A stretch of 17,359 nucleotides of DNA, taken from NCBI GenBank assembly GCA_021159475.1, contig JAGGRS010000110.1:1-17359 (forward strand), given 5' to 3'. Below, one piece after another: positions 5,881 to 12,820 of the stretch. A model generated the notes under the pieces. The model was given only the letters and a program-made list of their open reading frames with translations. It was not told the DNA's origin and did not search any database. A program made the position numbers and the translations under genes. Numbering within the stretch: position 1 is the stretch's first letter; each line of letters starts with the position of its first letter. The stretch is from Candidatus Methanophagales archaeon (GTDB lineage Archaea; Halobacteriota; Syntropharchaeia; Alkanophagales; Methanospirareceae).

Positions 5881-6543
5881 TCACAGAATATCTGCCAGAT
5901 TGCTTATGATGAACGCCCGCCATGCATCGTTCGCATTTTGTCTCCTATATCTATAGCCGCTTCTATCCAGGAAATAAGCATTTATGCCTATCGCCCGTGG
6001 GTTCAGGAAATCAAATACCCAGTGGTCTCCGACATGAACCACATTCTGCGGTCGCACCTCCAGAATGCGGCATACACGGGTATAGAAACTGTTGGACTTC
6101 TTCACCTCACCGAAATCCGAGGTAGCGGAGAATATATGAGAGAAGAAGCCCTTTATTGGTGCAATCTGGAAATCAATGAATTCCCTTGCGGCATTTGAAC
6201 TTATTATCAGTTCATATCCGGCTTCTTTCAATACGCTCAGAACGTGCTCCACCTCCTCATATATGTGCACTTCGTTACTGTATCGCATGAACAACTCCTC
6301 TGCGGTTGTCTCCAGCCCGAACTTACGCAGCCAGTAATCTATTCTATACCAGTTGATATTCTCCTCGCCCACCTTCTCATACTCGCTCTTCACTATCCTG
6401 TGGGCATCATCAAAGCTCAGACCCGCCTTCTTCGCATATAACTCCGGTATCCCGCGTAGCCACACCGCATCTGTAAATCGCTTGCTCACCAGTGTGCCAT
6501 CAACATCGAATGAAAAGACCTCTATATCAGCTGAGGATCTCAT
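5881..6543 (-). CDS. HAD-superfamily phosphatase
   Basis: All four HAD motifs are visible in 220 residues: FDVDGTLV with nucleophile Asp13 and acid Asp15, SSN at 115-117, Lys148/149, and GDHWVFDF with Asp173 and Asp178. A helical cap of about residues 25-95 between motifs I and II places it in subfamily I. It is closest in feel to phosphoglycolate-phosphatase-like or haloacid-dehalogenase-like archaeal members of unknown substrate. The first 17 bases overlap the end of cobQ, suggesting translational coupling, and truD starts one base after its stop. The coupling raises a weak possibility that it dephosphorylates a cobalamin-pathway intermediate, but nothing in the sequence proves this. Confidence 0.85.
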   Translation of the reverse strand: MRSSADIEVFSFDVDGTLVSKRFTDAVWLRGIPELYAKKAGLSFDDAHRIVKSEYEKVGEENINWYRIDYWLRKFGLETTAEELFMRYSNEVHIYEEVEHVLSVLKEAGYELIISSNAAREFIDFQIAPIKGFFSHIFSATSDFGEVKKSNSFYTRVCRILEVRPQNVVHVGDHWVFDFLNPRAIGINAYFLDRSGYRYRRQNANDAWRAFIISNLADIL

Positions 6544-8050
6544 ATACCTTCTCCATATCTATATTACTTCGCACCAGTCCTGCCAGTTTATTGTATTCCG
6601 TATCCCAATCGATCGTAGGCTCATTGCCTTCACTTTTGCTTTTCAAAGTGGTCAGTCCTTTCCTTGCCCTTATATAGTTCAGAAAAGCCTGTCTGAATCC
6701 ATCATTATCAAATAAGCCATGTATATAAGTCCCGATGACGTTACCGCAGACGGCACCACCGCCTTCATCCCTGGTCTCCTTTCCAGAACGTTCAATTACT
6801 GTGAATGCACTTCTTATACCGCCATCACCTCCGTCATTGGTGAAATAAGTCCTGCCCATGTGTATCTCATAGCCTTCAATCTCACCCCTGTAGAAGTCCA
6901 GATTCACAATCGCACGCACCTGATTCGTAAGCTTGTGGTGCTCGAATATGGTCTTCGCGGGTAGCAATCCAAGTCCTGCGGTCTCGCCCTCGCTCGATTC
7001 CACGCCCTCAGGGTCTATTATGGTATCGCATAGCATCTGGTAGCCACCGCAGATACCGAGCACGATACAACCGCCATTCATTGCATACCTCCGTATCTGC
7101 GTGGCATATCCGCTCTGTTTAAGATACATCAAGTCGCTGATGGTGCTCTTAGAACCCGGGATGATAATCACATCTGGCTCTTCTATCGCATCACCCCTGC
7201 CCACGTAGCGTAATGATACGTCTGTCTCGGCTTCAAGGGCGTCGAAATCGGTGAAATTGGATATATGCGGCAGATAAACGACCTCTATCCTTATCCTTTC
7301 CCCACGGGCATCTGCCGCCCTTCTTTTCTCTACCGATAGCGAGTCCTCTTCCTGTATCTTTATATCATTGAAATAGGGGATGACACCAATCACGGGCTTA
7401 TTGAGCCTGTGCTCGAGGAACTCCAGCCCGGGACGGAGTATCTCCAGGTCGCCACGGAACTTGTTTATCAGTATGCCCTTCACCAATTCCCGCTCATCCG
7501 GCTCGAGTAGCTCCAGTGTGCCAATGAGCCATGCAAAGACGCCTCCCCTATCTATATCGCCCACGAGTATCACAGGTGCATTCAGGAGTTTCGCTATACT
7601 CATGTTCACGATATCGTTCGCACGGAGATTCACCTCCGCAGGACTACCTGCACCCTCTATCACCACGATGTCGTTCTCGCGGTCGAGCTTCGCGAAGCAC
7701 TCCCTTATGAGGTTCAGTGCGTTGGGCTTGTAATCGTGATACTCTCTTGCTGTCATGTTCCCTATTGGCTTACCACGCACGATGACCTGAGCGCCCGTGT
7801 CGGTTGTAGGCTTCAATAATATCGGGTTCATCTCCACTGACGGCTCTTTACGCGCGGCGAAAGCCTGAAATGCCTGCGCTCTGCCTATCTCAAGACCGTC
7901 TCGCGTGACATACGAGTTAAGAGCCATATTCTGCGATTTGAATGGTGCAACACTGAACCCGTCCTGAGTGAATATGCGGCAGAGTGCGGCAACAATGACA
8001 CTCTTGCCCACGCCGGAGCCCGTGCCCTGGACCATTATCCGCTTTGCCAT
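6527..8050 (-). CDS. cobQ: Cobyric acid synthase, glutamine-hydrolysing
   Basis: Also called CbiP, this enzyme amidates four side-chain carboxylates of adenosyl-cobyrinic acid a,c-diamide with glutamine and ATP. The N-terminal half (1-240) is a dethiobiotin-synthetase-like ATPase with a modified P-loop GTGSGVGKS (9-17), FKSQNMALNSYVT (37-49), and ILVGDIDRGGVFA (161-173). The C-terminal half is a class I glutamine amidotransferase of the type with LGICGGYQML, nucleophile Cys334, and a YIHGLFDN histidine (His444). Both catalytic halves look intact and 507 residues is normal. It follows gatC by 29 bases and overlaps the HAD gene by 17. No other cobalamin gene is in the window, as is common for scattered archaeal pathways. 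Start MAKRIMVQG is the family start. Confidence 0.96.
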   Translation of the reverse strand: MAKRIMVQGTGSGVGKSVIVAALCRIFTQDGFSVAPFKSQNMALNSYVTRDGLEIGRAQAFQAFAARKEPSVEMNPILLKPTTDTGAQVIVRGKPIGNMTAREYHDYKPNALNLIRECFAKLDRENDIVVIEGAGSPAEVNLRANDIVNMSIAKLLNAPVILVGDIDRGGVFAWLIGTLELLEPDERELVKGILINKFRGDLEILRPGLEFLEHRLNKPVIGVIPYFNDIKIQEEDSLSVEKRRAADARGERIRIEVVYLPHISNFTDFDALEAETDVSLRYVGRGDAIEEPDVIIIPGSKSTISDLMYLKQSGYATQIRRYAMNGGCIVLGICGGYQMLCDTIIDPEGVESSEGETAGLGLLPAKTIFEHHKLTNQVRAIVNLDFYRGEIEGYEIHMGRTYFTNDGGDGGIRSAFTVIERSGKETRDEGGGAVCGNVIGTYIHGLFDNDGFRQAFLNYIRARKGLTTLKSKSEGNEPTIDWDTEYNKLAGLVRSNIDMEKVYEILS

Positions 8051-8079
8051 CTCCTATGCTATCATACCCGCGGTTCGTA

Positions 8080-8361
8080 TCATAGCATTCGTGGACCCTT
8101 GAAATAGCCCTTCTCGGTCTTCGGCGCGTTAAGAAGCGCTTCCGCCTGGCTAAGACCCTCCTCCGGCTCGTCTCCCCTCATTGCATCCCTTACCCCCGTC
8201 ACATGATACGTGGGTTCGACATCACGCGTGTCAAGCTCGTCGAGCACTGCGAAATAGTCCAGTATGGAACTTAACTGGCGCTCAAATAGTTCCTTCTCCT
8301 CTTCTCTCAGCTCTATTCGTGCCAACCACGCTATGTGCTCTATCTCTTCTCTTCTTATCAT
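8080..8361 (-). CDS. gatC: Asp/Glu-tRNA amidotransferase subunit C
   Basis: GatC is the small subunit that wraps the GatA amidase in GatCAB, which converts misacylated Asp-tRNA(Asn) or Glu-tRNA(Gln) to the amide form. The 93 residues give the family pattern: IEHIAWLARIEL near the start, FERQLSSILDYFAVLDELDT in the middle (25-45), VEPTYHV, then DEPEEGLSQAEALLNAP and a C-terminal K-G-Y-F-KGPRML. Length is right. gatA and gatB are not next to it; instead cobQ follows. A TATA-like box at 8385-8394 lies 25-30 bases upstream, within the short gap shared with the divergent nucleotidyltransferase gene. Confidence 0.92.
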   Translation of the reverse strand: MIRREEIEHIAWLARIELREEEKELFERQLSSILDYFAVLDELDTRDVEPTYHVTGVRDAMRGDEPEEGLSQAEALLNAPKTEKGYFKGPRML

Positions 8362-8365
8362 ACCA

Positions 8366-8378
8366 TTAAATATAAATA
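8366..8378 (+). promoter_or_regulatory. TATA box of the nucleotidyltransferase gene
   Basis: TTAAATATAAATA is centred about 30 bases before the ATG at 8403, giving a near-leaderless transcript. It abuts the gatC start on the other strand. Confidence 0.55.
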
Positions 8379-8384
8379 TCCACT

Positions 8385-8394
8385 CATTATTTAT
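8385..8394 (-). promoter_or_regulatory. Candidate TATA box of the gatC operon
   Basis: On the minus strand this reads CATAAATAAT, centred about 28 bases before the gatC ATG at 8361. It falls downstream of the opposing TATA box, so the two divergent promoters interleave. Confidence 0.45.
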
Positions 8395-8402
8395 GTCTTC
8401 GT

Positions 8403-9419
8403 ATGGTATTGAAGAAGATGAAGGCGGTAGTTCTCGCGGGGGGCTATGGCACCAGACTTCGACCTCTCACATACAGCACGCCAAAGGCGATGATTCCTCT
8501 CGTGAATAAGCCTGTGATTGATTATATACTGGATTATCTCGCGGGATACGGGTTGAAGGACATCGTTATCACAACGAATTATCTGAGAGAGCAGACGATA
8601 AATCACTTAAGCATGCGTAAGGATTTAAAGCTCTCATATCCAGAAGAGCCTTCTCCATTGGGAACTGCGGGCTCGGTGAAGAATGCATGCATTGATGATA
8701 CCGCACTGGTCATCCAGGGTGATAACATCACGGATATAAATATAAGAGAGTTGATGGAGTTCCACGAGAGGCATGAGGGGCTCGTAACCATAGCTCTCCT
8801 GGCTGTGCCTGACCCTTCGCTGTATGGTATAGCGGAGATAGAGCAATCGAGTGGCAGGGTGAAGAAATTTAAGGAGAAGCCATCACCTCGCGAATGTTTC
8901 TCCAATCTCGCGAATACCGGGCTGTATATAATAGAGCCAGAAGCAATGGAATACGTGCCCGAAGGGCGGGCTTTCGACTTCTCCAGGGACCTGTTCCCCA
9001 TCCTCGTGGCGCAGAAAGAGGTCTATGGCTGTGTTGTCAATGGCTTCTGGACCGATATTGGCTCTCTTGAGGGTTACATGAAGGCAAGCAGGTGGATACT
9101 GGCTAAGAAGGGGTTCGAATGCGCGGATACTGCGGAGATAGAAGATAGTGAGATAGAGGGTAACGTTGCCATTGGTGAGCATGCGGTGATAAACGAATCG
9201 TTGATACGTGGTCCTGCAGTGATAGGCAGCCATGCCGCGCTAAGGAAGAGCAGGGTGCATAAGTCTGTGGTCTTTCCAGGTGCGTCTCTGGGTGAGACGC
9301 TACTTCATAATAGCGTTGTTGGTGAGGGCACAGTGATAAAGAAGGCGGAGATAAGCGATTCTATACTCGGTGCCAGATGCGAGATAAGAGCATGCTACTG
9401 TAGAAGCCCAGCCCGGTAG
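8403..9419 (+). CDS. NDP-sugar pyrophosphorylase (nucleotidyltransferase plus left-handed beta-helix)
   Basis: It should join a sugar 1-phosphate to an NTP, making an activated sugar for glycans. In 338 residues the N-terminal Rossmann-like domain has the signature LAGGYGTRLRPLT (11-23) with PK at 27-28, GTAGS (87-91), VIQGDN (103-108) and FWTDIGS (215-221). From about 245 a hexapeptide left-handed beta-helix follows (IEGNVAIGEHAVI, IRGPAVIGSHAAL, VVGEGTVI). The layout is that of archaeal GlmU/ManC/RfbA-like enzymes; which sugar it uses cannot be told. The last residues (CEIRACYCRSPAR) depart from the usual hexapeptide rhythm, so a late frameshift is possible. Met6 is an alternative start. 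It faces a family 4 glycosyltransferase, a likely functional partner. Confidence 0.88.
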   Translation: MVLKKMKAVVLAGGYGTRLRPLTYSTPKAMIPLVNKPVIDYILDYLAGYGLKDIVITTNYLREQTINHLSMRKDLKLSYPEEPSPLGTAGSVKNACIDDTALVIQGDNITDINIRELMEFHERHEGLVTIALLAVPDPSLYGIAEIEQSSGRVKKFKEKPSPRECFSNLANTGLYIIEPEAMEYVPEGRAFDFSRDLFPILVAQKEVYGCVVNGFWTDIGSLEGYMKASRWILAKKGFECADTAEIEDSEIEGNVAIGEHAVINESLIRGPAVIGSHAALRKSRVHKSVVFPGASLGETLLHNSVVGEGTVIKKAEISDSILGARCEIRACYCRSPAR

Positions 9420-9426
9420 ACACCTG

Positions 9427-9537
9427 ATGGACGAACGAGTAGAACAAAAATTCTTTTCCGTAGATATTGTGGTCAGCGAATTGCTGAAAAGGGCAGAACT
9501 GAGAATTTGGTGGATGGTGGAGGGGGCTAAATCATAA
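9427..9537 (+). CDS. Possible small protein (36 aa) after the nucleotidyltransferase
   Basis: An ATG seven bases after the preceding stop opens a frame of 36 codons: MDERVEQKFFSVDIVV, then a short amphipathic stretch ending VEGAKS. It has no clear ribosome site and no family I know. It could be a small coupled gene, or simply the remains of a longer C-terminus of the nucleotidyltransferase gene. Low confidence. Confidence 0.22.
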   Translation: MDERVEQKFFSVDIVVSELLKRAELRIWWMVEGAKS

Positions 9538-9565
9538 AATAAGGGAGGAGCCTGCGGGTTATACC

Positions 9566-10813
9566 CTATCTTATTATCTCCTCGTATACATCAATGGTGC
9601 ACTTTGCAGTCCTGTCCCATGTGAAATACCGCTCAACTCTTACTCTTCCCCTTTCTCCCATCGCCTTCGCCGCTTCCGGATTCTCCAGCAGTGAATTTAT
9701 GCCCCACGCTATATCAGCAGAATTACTGCCATCTACATGAATGCCCGTCTGGTCGTGACCCGATGGGATTACAAGGTCTCTGAATCCACTTATGCCTCTG
9801 GCACCCACCACCACCGGTTTCGCCATCGCCATCGCTTCCAGTGCTACGATACCGGAAGGCTCGTAAAGAGAAGGAAAGACCGCGATATCGCAGGCGCCAT
9901 AATGTAATATCCTCTCCTCTTCTGATACAAAGATGAAATTCGGCTTCACGTTGTCTGCAATGCCCAACCTGCTTATCAAATCCAGTATCGTCTTCTCCAG
10001 CTCACCACGTCCCAGTATAACCAGCTTCACCTCCGGGTGTCTGCTGATAACCGTGGGCATTGCCTTTACAAGATTCACTATACCCTTCGCCGGTGTCAAT
10101 CTGCCAACAAATAGTATCATCTTATCCTCTGTACTTATCCCATAGCCGTTTCTCAGTTCCTCTATCACACTGTAATCGAGTCTGTTCGGGTCATACAGTT
10201 CGGTGGATACCCCATTCCAGCAGACCCTTATCTTCTCTGCTTCGATGCCATGCCTTATCAGGTCCTCTTGCATCGGATAACTCACTGTTATTATCCCATC
10301 AGCGGCATTAGCTGCGGATTCTTCTATGTACATCACCGTCTCGGAGTCAGAGCCACCATCAAGCTTCCTGCCCCACCCCGTCGAGTGGAAATGGAACACA
10401 AATGGCAATCCCAGTTCCTTCTTTATCATTAGCCCCGCTATCGCACTCAACCAGTCATGTGCGCAGATGATATCAAATTCGTAGCCCTCCTTCTTTATCA
10501 GCTCGTTCACGAACTTCGTTGCACTCAGCACGTTATAAATGAATACATCATTGAAGAATTTCAGTTCAATATCCCACTTTCTGAGGTCTTCCGTGATGAA
10601 TAAAGGCAGTATGTTGCTCCCGTCTATTAGCATCGGTCTATTGACATCAACGCCTCTTATCACTTCCCTCGTCTTTAACTCGCCATTGTTCTTCGTGAAT
10701 ACCGATATGTCATGTCCCATATCTATCAATTCGCGGGATATATTCTCCGCGTATATGCCCAGCTCCCCGCTTATCCCCGGCGGATATTCCCAGACGAAAA
10801 AGCCTATCCTCAT
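9566..10813 (-). CDS. Family 4 glycosyltransferase (GT-B fold)
   Basis: A retaining GT-B enzyme that moves a sugar from a nucleotide donor. In 415 residues the N-terminal domain opens with MRIGFFVWEYPPGISGELGIY, containing the acceptor-side glycine-rich loop, and includes CAHDWLSA (117-124) and FHFHSTGWGRKLDG (140-153). The C-terminal donor domain carries LFVGRLTPAKGI (234-245) and the E-x7-E motif E318-P-S-G-I-V-A-L-E326. The WEYPP and HDW motifs resemble glycogen-synthase-like and archaeal GT4 proteins, so both storage polysaccharide and surface glycan are possible. There is no membrane segment. It converges on an NDP-sugar pyrophosphorylase. GGGAGGA at 10821-10827 and a TATA box at 10850-10860 support this start. 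Confidence 0.92.
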   Translation of the reverse strand: MRIGFFVWEYPPGISGELGIYAENISRELIDMGHDISVFTKNNGELKTREVIRGVDVNRPMLIDGSNILPLFITEDLRKWDIELKFFNDVFIYNVLSATKFVNELIKKEGYEFDIICAHDWLSAIAGLMIKKELGLPFVFHFHSTGWGRKLDGGSDSETVMYIEESAANAADGIITVSYPMQEDLIRHGIEAEKIRVCWNGVSTELYDPNRLDYSVIEELRNGYGISTEDKMILFVGRLTPAKGIVNLVKAMPTVISRHPEVKLVILGRGELEKTILDLISRLGIADNVKPNFIFVSEEERILHYGACDIAVFPSLYEPSGIVALEAMAMAKPVVVGARGISGFRDLVIPSGHDQTGIHVDGSNSADIAWGINSLLENPEAAKAMGERGRVRVERYFTWDRTAKCTIDVYEEIIR

Positions 10814-10820
10814 CGCTCGC

Positions 10821-10827
10821 TCCTCCC
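10821..10827 (-). promoter_or_regulatory. Shine-Dalgarno site of the glycosyltransferase
   Basis: GGGAGGA on the minus strand, seven bases before the ATG at 10813, one of the few strong ribosome sites in the window; it fixes the start. Confidence 0.7.
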
Positions 10828-10849
10828 GTAATATATTTTAAACAAATTG

Positions 10850-10860
10850 CTTTATAAATA
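10850..10860 (-). promoter_or_regulatory. TATA box of the glycosyltransferase
   Basis: On the minus strand TATTTATAAAG, implying transcription from about 10830 and a leader of some 17 bases that just holds the ribosome site. Confidence 0.5.
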
Positions 10861-10940
10861 TTCTCATAATTGAAAGATTTATAGCCCATGTTTGAAATAA
10901 AAAGTTAAATAATTGAGCAAAAACAGTGAAAAGTATAGAA

Positions 10941-10960
10941 TTTTTATATCAGCATGCTGA
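10941..10960 (+). promoter_or_regulatory. TATA-like box followed by a 12-bp perfect palindrome
   Basis: TTTTTATATC (10941-10950) runs directly into TCAGCATGCTGA (10949-10960), which is its own reverse complement. It lies in the 215-base AT-rich gap between two divergently transcribed genes, about 70 bases before UPF0058. The arrangement is that of an operator abutting a promoter, but no transcript end or protein is known. The rest of the gap is AT-rich with no gene. Confidence 0.35.
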
Positions 10961-10991
10961 ATAATTCAGAGATGATATTTCACACATAAAC

Positions 10992-11004
10992 ATTTAAATA
11001 TAAA
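10992..11004 (+). promoter_or_regulatory. TATA box for the UPF0058 gene
   Basis: ATTTAAATATAAA, centred about 31 bases before the ATG at 11029. Confidence 0.5.
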
Positions 11005-11028
11005 AAATGTATATATCACGTAAGCATC

Positions 11029-11259
11029 ATGAAGAAAGAGGAGCTGGTGCATTTGCATTTGCTGCTGGCGCAATTGAAGAAGTATTGTGAGGAAAACGGG
11101 TTGGGCTGTAATTTCGAGAAGTATAACGAGCTGGGTATCTCGCCTTTCCAGGTGCATCGGAGCAAAGAGGAGCACAAGCGTGCGGTTCTCGTGCTTGGAG
11201 CTGAACTGGCATCGTTAACACTGAGGAATAACAATAACGCTAATTTCATCCATAAATAA
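11029..11259 (+). CDS. UPF0058 family protein
   Basis: The 76-residue protein begins MKKEELVHLHLLLAQLKKYC and contains YNELGISPFQVHRSKEEHK and AVLVLGAELASL. Those are the conserved features of the archaeal UPF0058 family: a helical N-terminus with E-L-x-H-L-H, then L-G-[IV]-x-P-x-x-V-H-[RK]-S-K-x-E-H-K. Its function is unknown; the repeated histidines and acidic residues would allow metal binding. Length is normal, with a short asparagine-rich tail. It is a single-gene unit with its own TATA box, converging on ribB. Confidence 0.88.
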   Translation: MKKEELVHLHLLLAQLKKYCEENGLGCNFEKYNELGISPFQVHRSKEEHKRAVLVLGAELASLTLRNNNNANFIHK

Positions 11260-11324
11260 ACAGTGAGGAAGCCCTCTGCCCCTTACTTCTCGCTTATTTT
11301 GAATTATGTGCACGGATTTGTAGC

Positions 11325-11332
11325 AAAAAAAA
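11325..11332 (-). terminator. T-run likely ending rbkR-ribB transcription
   Basis: Eight T residues on the minus strand about 30 bases past the ribB stop, in an AT-rich gap. Archaeal termination commonly needs only such a run; no stem precedes it. Confidence 0.4.
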
Positions 11333-11360
11333 TGTATTATGGTATAATATGTATTAACAT

Positions 11361-12056
11361 TTATTTAAAGGTATGTTTATACGCCTCTATTATCTCCCTG
11401 CCCTCTATGAATACACTGCCGTGTCTCTGCGCATAACTCTTCGCATCTGACTTGGATAACGCATATCCCGTATCGCCATCCAGCATCTCACAGATTACCA
11501 TCGCCGGGGGTATGCCCGCGAGCAGTGCGAGAGCTACCGAAAGTTCCGTCTGCCCTCTTCTCTCCTCGAGCAAGCTATCAGCAGCTCGCAGTATCGCAAC
11601 GTGCCCGGGTGTTCTGAAAGAGGATTGGAAATCCATGGAGCCATAGCCACCGCCATTCAATGCCTCCGCTACTGCTTCCCCTATCTTCTTTATCGTAAGT
11701 GCACGGTCTCTATCTGTTATACCTGTGAATGTAGCGCGGTGATTCACCCATAGAGAGAATGAAGAGCGTTTATCATATACCAGGTCGCCATCTTCCTCCA
11801 CCATTTCGCTCAGGGGCGAACGTCTCAGGATGTCACTGATGAGCGGGAGACCGAATTTCTCAGCGGCAGCGGGATGAATGGCAACACAGATAAGTCCACC
11901 TGCCTCGCGCCTGAAATACGCTATGTCCTTCGGTCTCACCATTGTCGCAGGCATTACAAAGTCTGTCTCACCCTCACGGTCCTCAGCATCGTAGATCAAG
12001 ACGATTCCACCTCGTCTTATATGCTCGATGCCCCTCTCTACTGCGTCTGGTATCAT
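11361..12056 (-). CDS. ribB: 3,4-dihydroxy-2-butanone 4-phosphate synthase
   Basis: RibB turns ribulose 5-phosphate into formate and the four-carbon unit of riboflavin. The 231-residue protein carries the signature YDAEDREGETDFV (22-34), with the acidic Mg2+-binding loop, then GGLICVAI (53-60), FTGITDRDRALTI (110-122), FRTPGHVAIL (147-156), RRGQTELSVALA (166-177) and ICEMLDGDTG (188-197). All catalytic regions are intact and it stands alone without a RibA (GTP cyclohydrolase II) domain, as usual in archaea. It starts 10 bases after the stop of the riboflavin kinase gene, so it belongs to that operon and should be under the same flavin-responsive control. Confidence 0.96.
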   Translation of the reverse strand: MIPDAVERGIEHIRRGGIVLIYDAEDREGETDFVMPATMVRPKDIAYFRREAGGLICVAIHPAAAEKFGLPLISDILRRSPLSEMVEEDGDLVYDKRSSFSLWVNHRATFTGITDRDRALTIKKIGEAVAEALNGGGYGSMDFQSSFRTPGHVAILRAADSLLEERRGQTELSVALALLAGIPPAMVICEMLDGDTGYALSKSDAKSYAQRHGSVFIEGREIIEAYKHTFK

Positions 12057-12066
12057 ATCTCTATCT

Positions 12067-12741
12067 TTATATCTTTATCTGAGTCCTTACCTCATCCCCA
12101 TCCTCAAGCCCGAGTTCACAGCGGAGGTAAACGGGCGAGATTATCTCCAGAACATCTTCAGGGTAGTGTGTCCGGTCAGGAATGATGACTGCGCTTTTGA
12201 TACCTTCTGCTCTGGGGTCCAATATCTTACAGGGGAAGCATCTGCCACCTCCGAATGTCCTGTTCTCGGATTCAAAGCCCTCTATCTCTATCCCTCTCCT
12301 CCAATTCAGCTTTTTACGAACCGCTATGCCATGGGAATACAGGTGCAGGTTCAATGTGCCGGGGAAAGGGGTGAAGCCCAATTTGGTCTCGAACTGCTTC
12401 CGGTAGCCCTCAAGCGTGGTGTAATACTTACCCTCTCCCAGACCTGTAATCACCCGCCCGGCGATCTCTACCTCTATATTCGGCGTGGAGAAGATCGCCT
12501 GATATTCATAGCACTCCTTCTTCAGTTCCGCCACACCCTTCTCTGTCAGTGTTATCCATTGCCCATCTGCGATTATCCGCCGATGCACCAGACCCTCGCG
12601 TTCAAGCTCCTGAAGTCGTCTCGCTGCGGTTTGCACGCTCGATTTTATCGCCTCCGCGAAATGACCGGAGGATAACTTGATTGGCTGTTCAATGGCACCG
12701 AGCAGAGCGAGCTTTCTTAACGAGTATATTATATCACTCAT
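12067..12741 (-). CDS. rbkR: CTP-dependent riboflavin kinase with N-terminal winged helix (RbkR type)
   Basis: Two domains are fused in 224 residues. Residues 1-80 form a MarR-like winged helix (LRKLALLGAI, SSVQTAARRLQELEREGLVHR, and a wing QWITLTEKG). Residues 88-224 are the DUF120/RibK cradle-loop barrel that makes FMN using CTP: ITGLGEGKYY (98-107), FTPFPGTLNLHL (123-134) and THYPEDVLEIISPVYLR (191-207). This architecture is the archaeal bifunctional RbkR, which both makes FMN and represses riboflavin genes. It leads an operon with ribB. A 14-bp perfect palindrome lies between the TATA box and the start, and CCCCTCCTC on the plus strand (12753-12761) is a strong GAGGAGGGG ribosome site. 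The kinase call is firm; the regulator role follows the architecture. Confidence 0.93.
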   Translation of the reverse strand: MSDIIYSLRKLALLGAIEQPIKLSSGHFAEAIKSSVQTAARRLQELEREGLVHRRIIADGQWITLTEKGVAELKKECYEYQAIFSTPNIEVEIAGRVITGLGEGKYYTTLEGYRKQFETKLGFTPFPGTLNLHLYSHGIAVRKKLNWRRGIEIEGFESENRTFGGGRCFPCKILDPRAEGIKSAVIIPDRTHYPEDVLEIISPVYLRCELGLEDGDEVRTQIKI

Positions 12742-12766
12742 CTCTCCATCATCCCCTCCTCAATTT

Positions 12767-12780
12767 TGAGATGCATCTCA
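12767..12780. promoter_or_regulatory. Candidate RbkR operator (14-bp perfect palindrome)
   Basis: TGAGATGCATCTCA is a perfect inverted repeat 26 bases before the rbkR ATG. With the TATA box at 12804-12818, transcription should begin near 12785, so a protein bound here would cover the start site. Autoregulation by RbkR is the natural reading, though it has not been compared with known operators. Confidence 0.55.
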
Positions 12781-12803
12781 TGTATAATGCAAGATAATCC
12801 CAA

Positions 12804-12818
12804 CATATAAATATAAAT
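12804..12818 (-). promoter_or_regulatory. TATA box of the rbkR-ribB operon
   Basis: On the minus strand ATTTATATTTATATG, just beyond the stop of the rhomboid gene, about 70 bases before the rbkR start. This leaves a leader of some 40 bases that holds the palindrome and ribosome site. Confidence 0.5.
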
Positions 12819-12820
12819 AA

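Noticed and set aside
9556..9566. Small inverted repeat GGGTTATACCC as a terminator between convergent genes
   Set aside because: The stem is only four base pairs and no T-run follows; too weak to call.
12028..12675. 215-codon plus-strand open frame
   Set aside because: Antisense to rbkR; rich in Pro, Leu and Ser as expected of a shadow frame, with no ribosome site.
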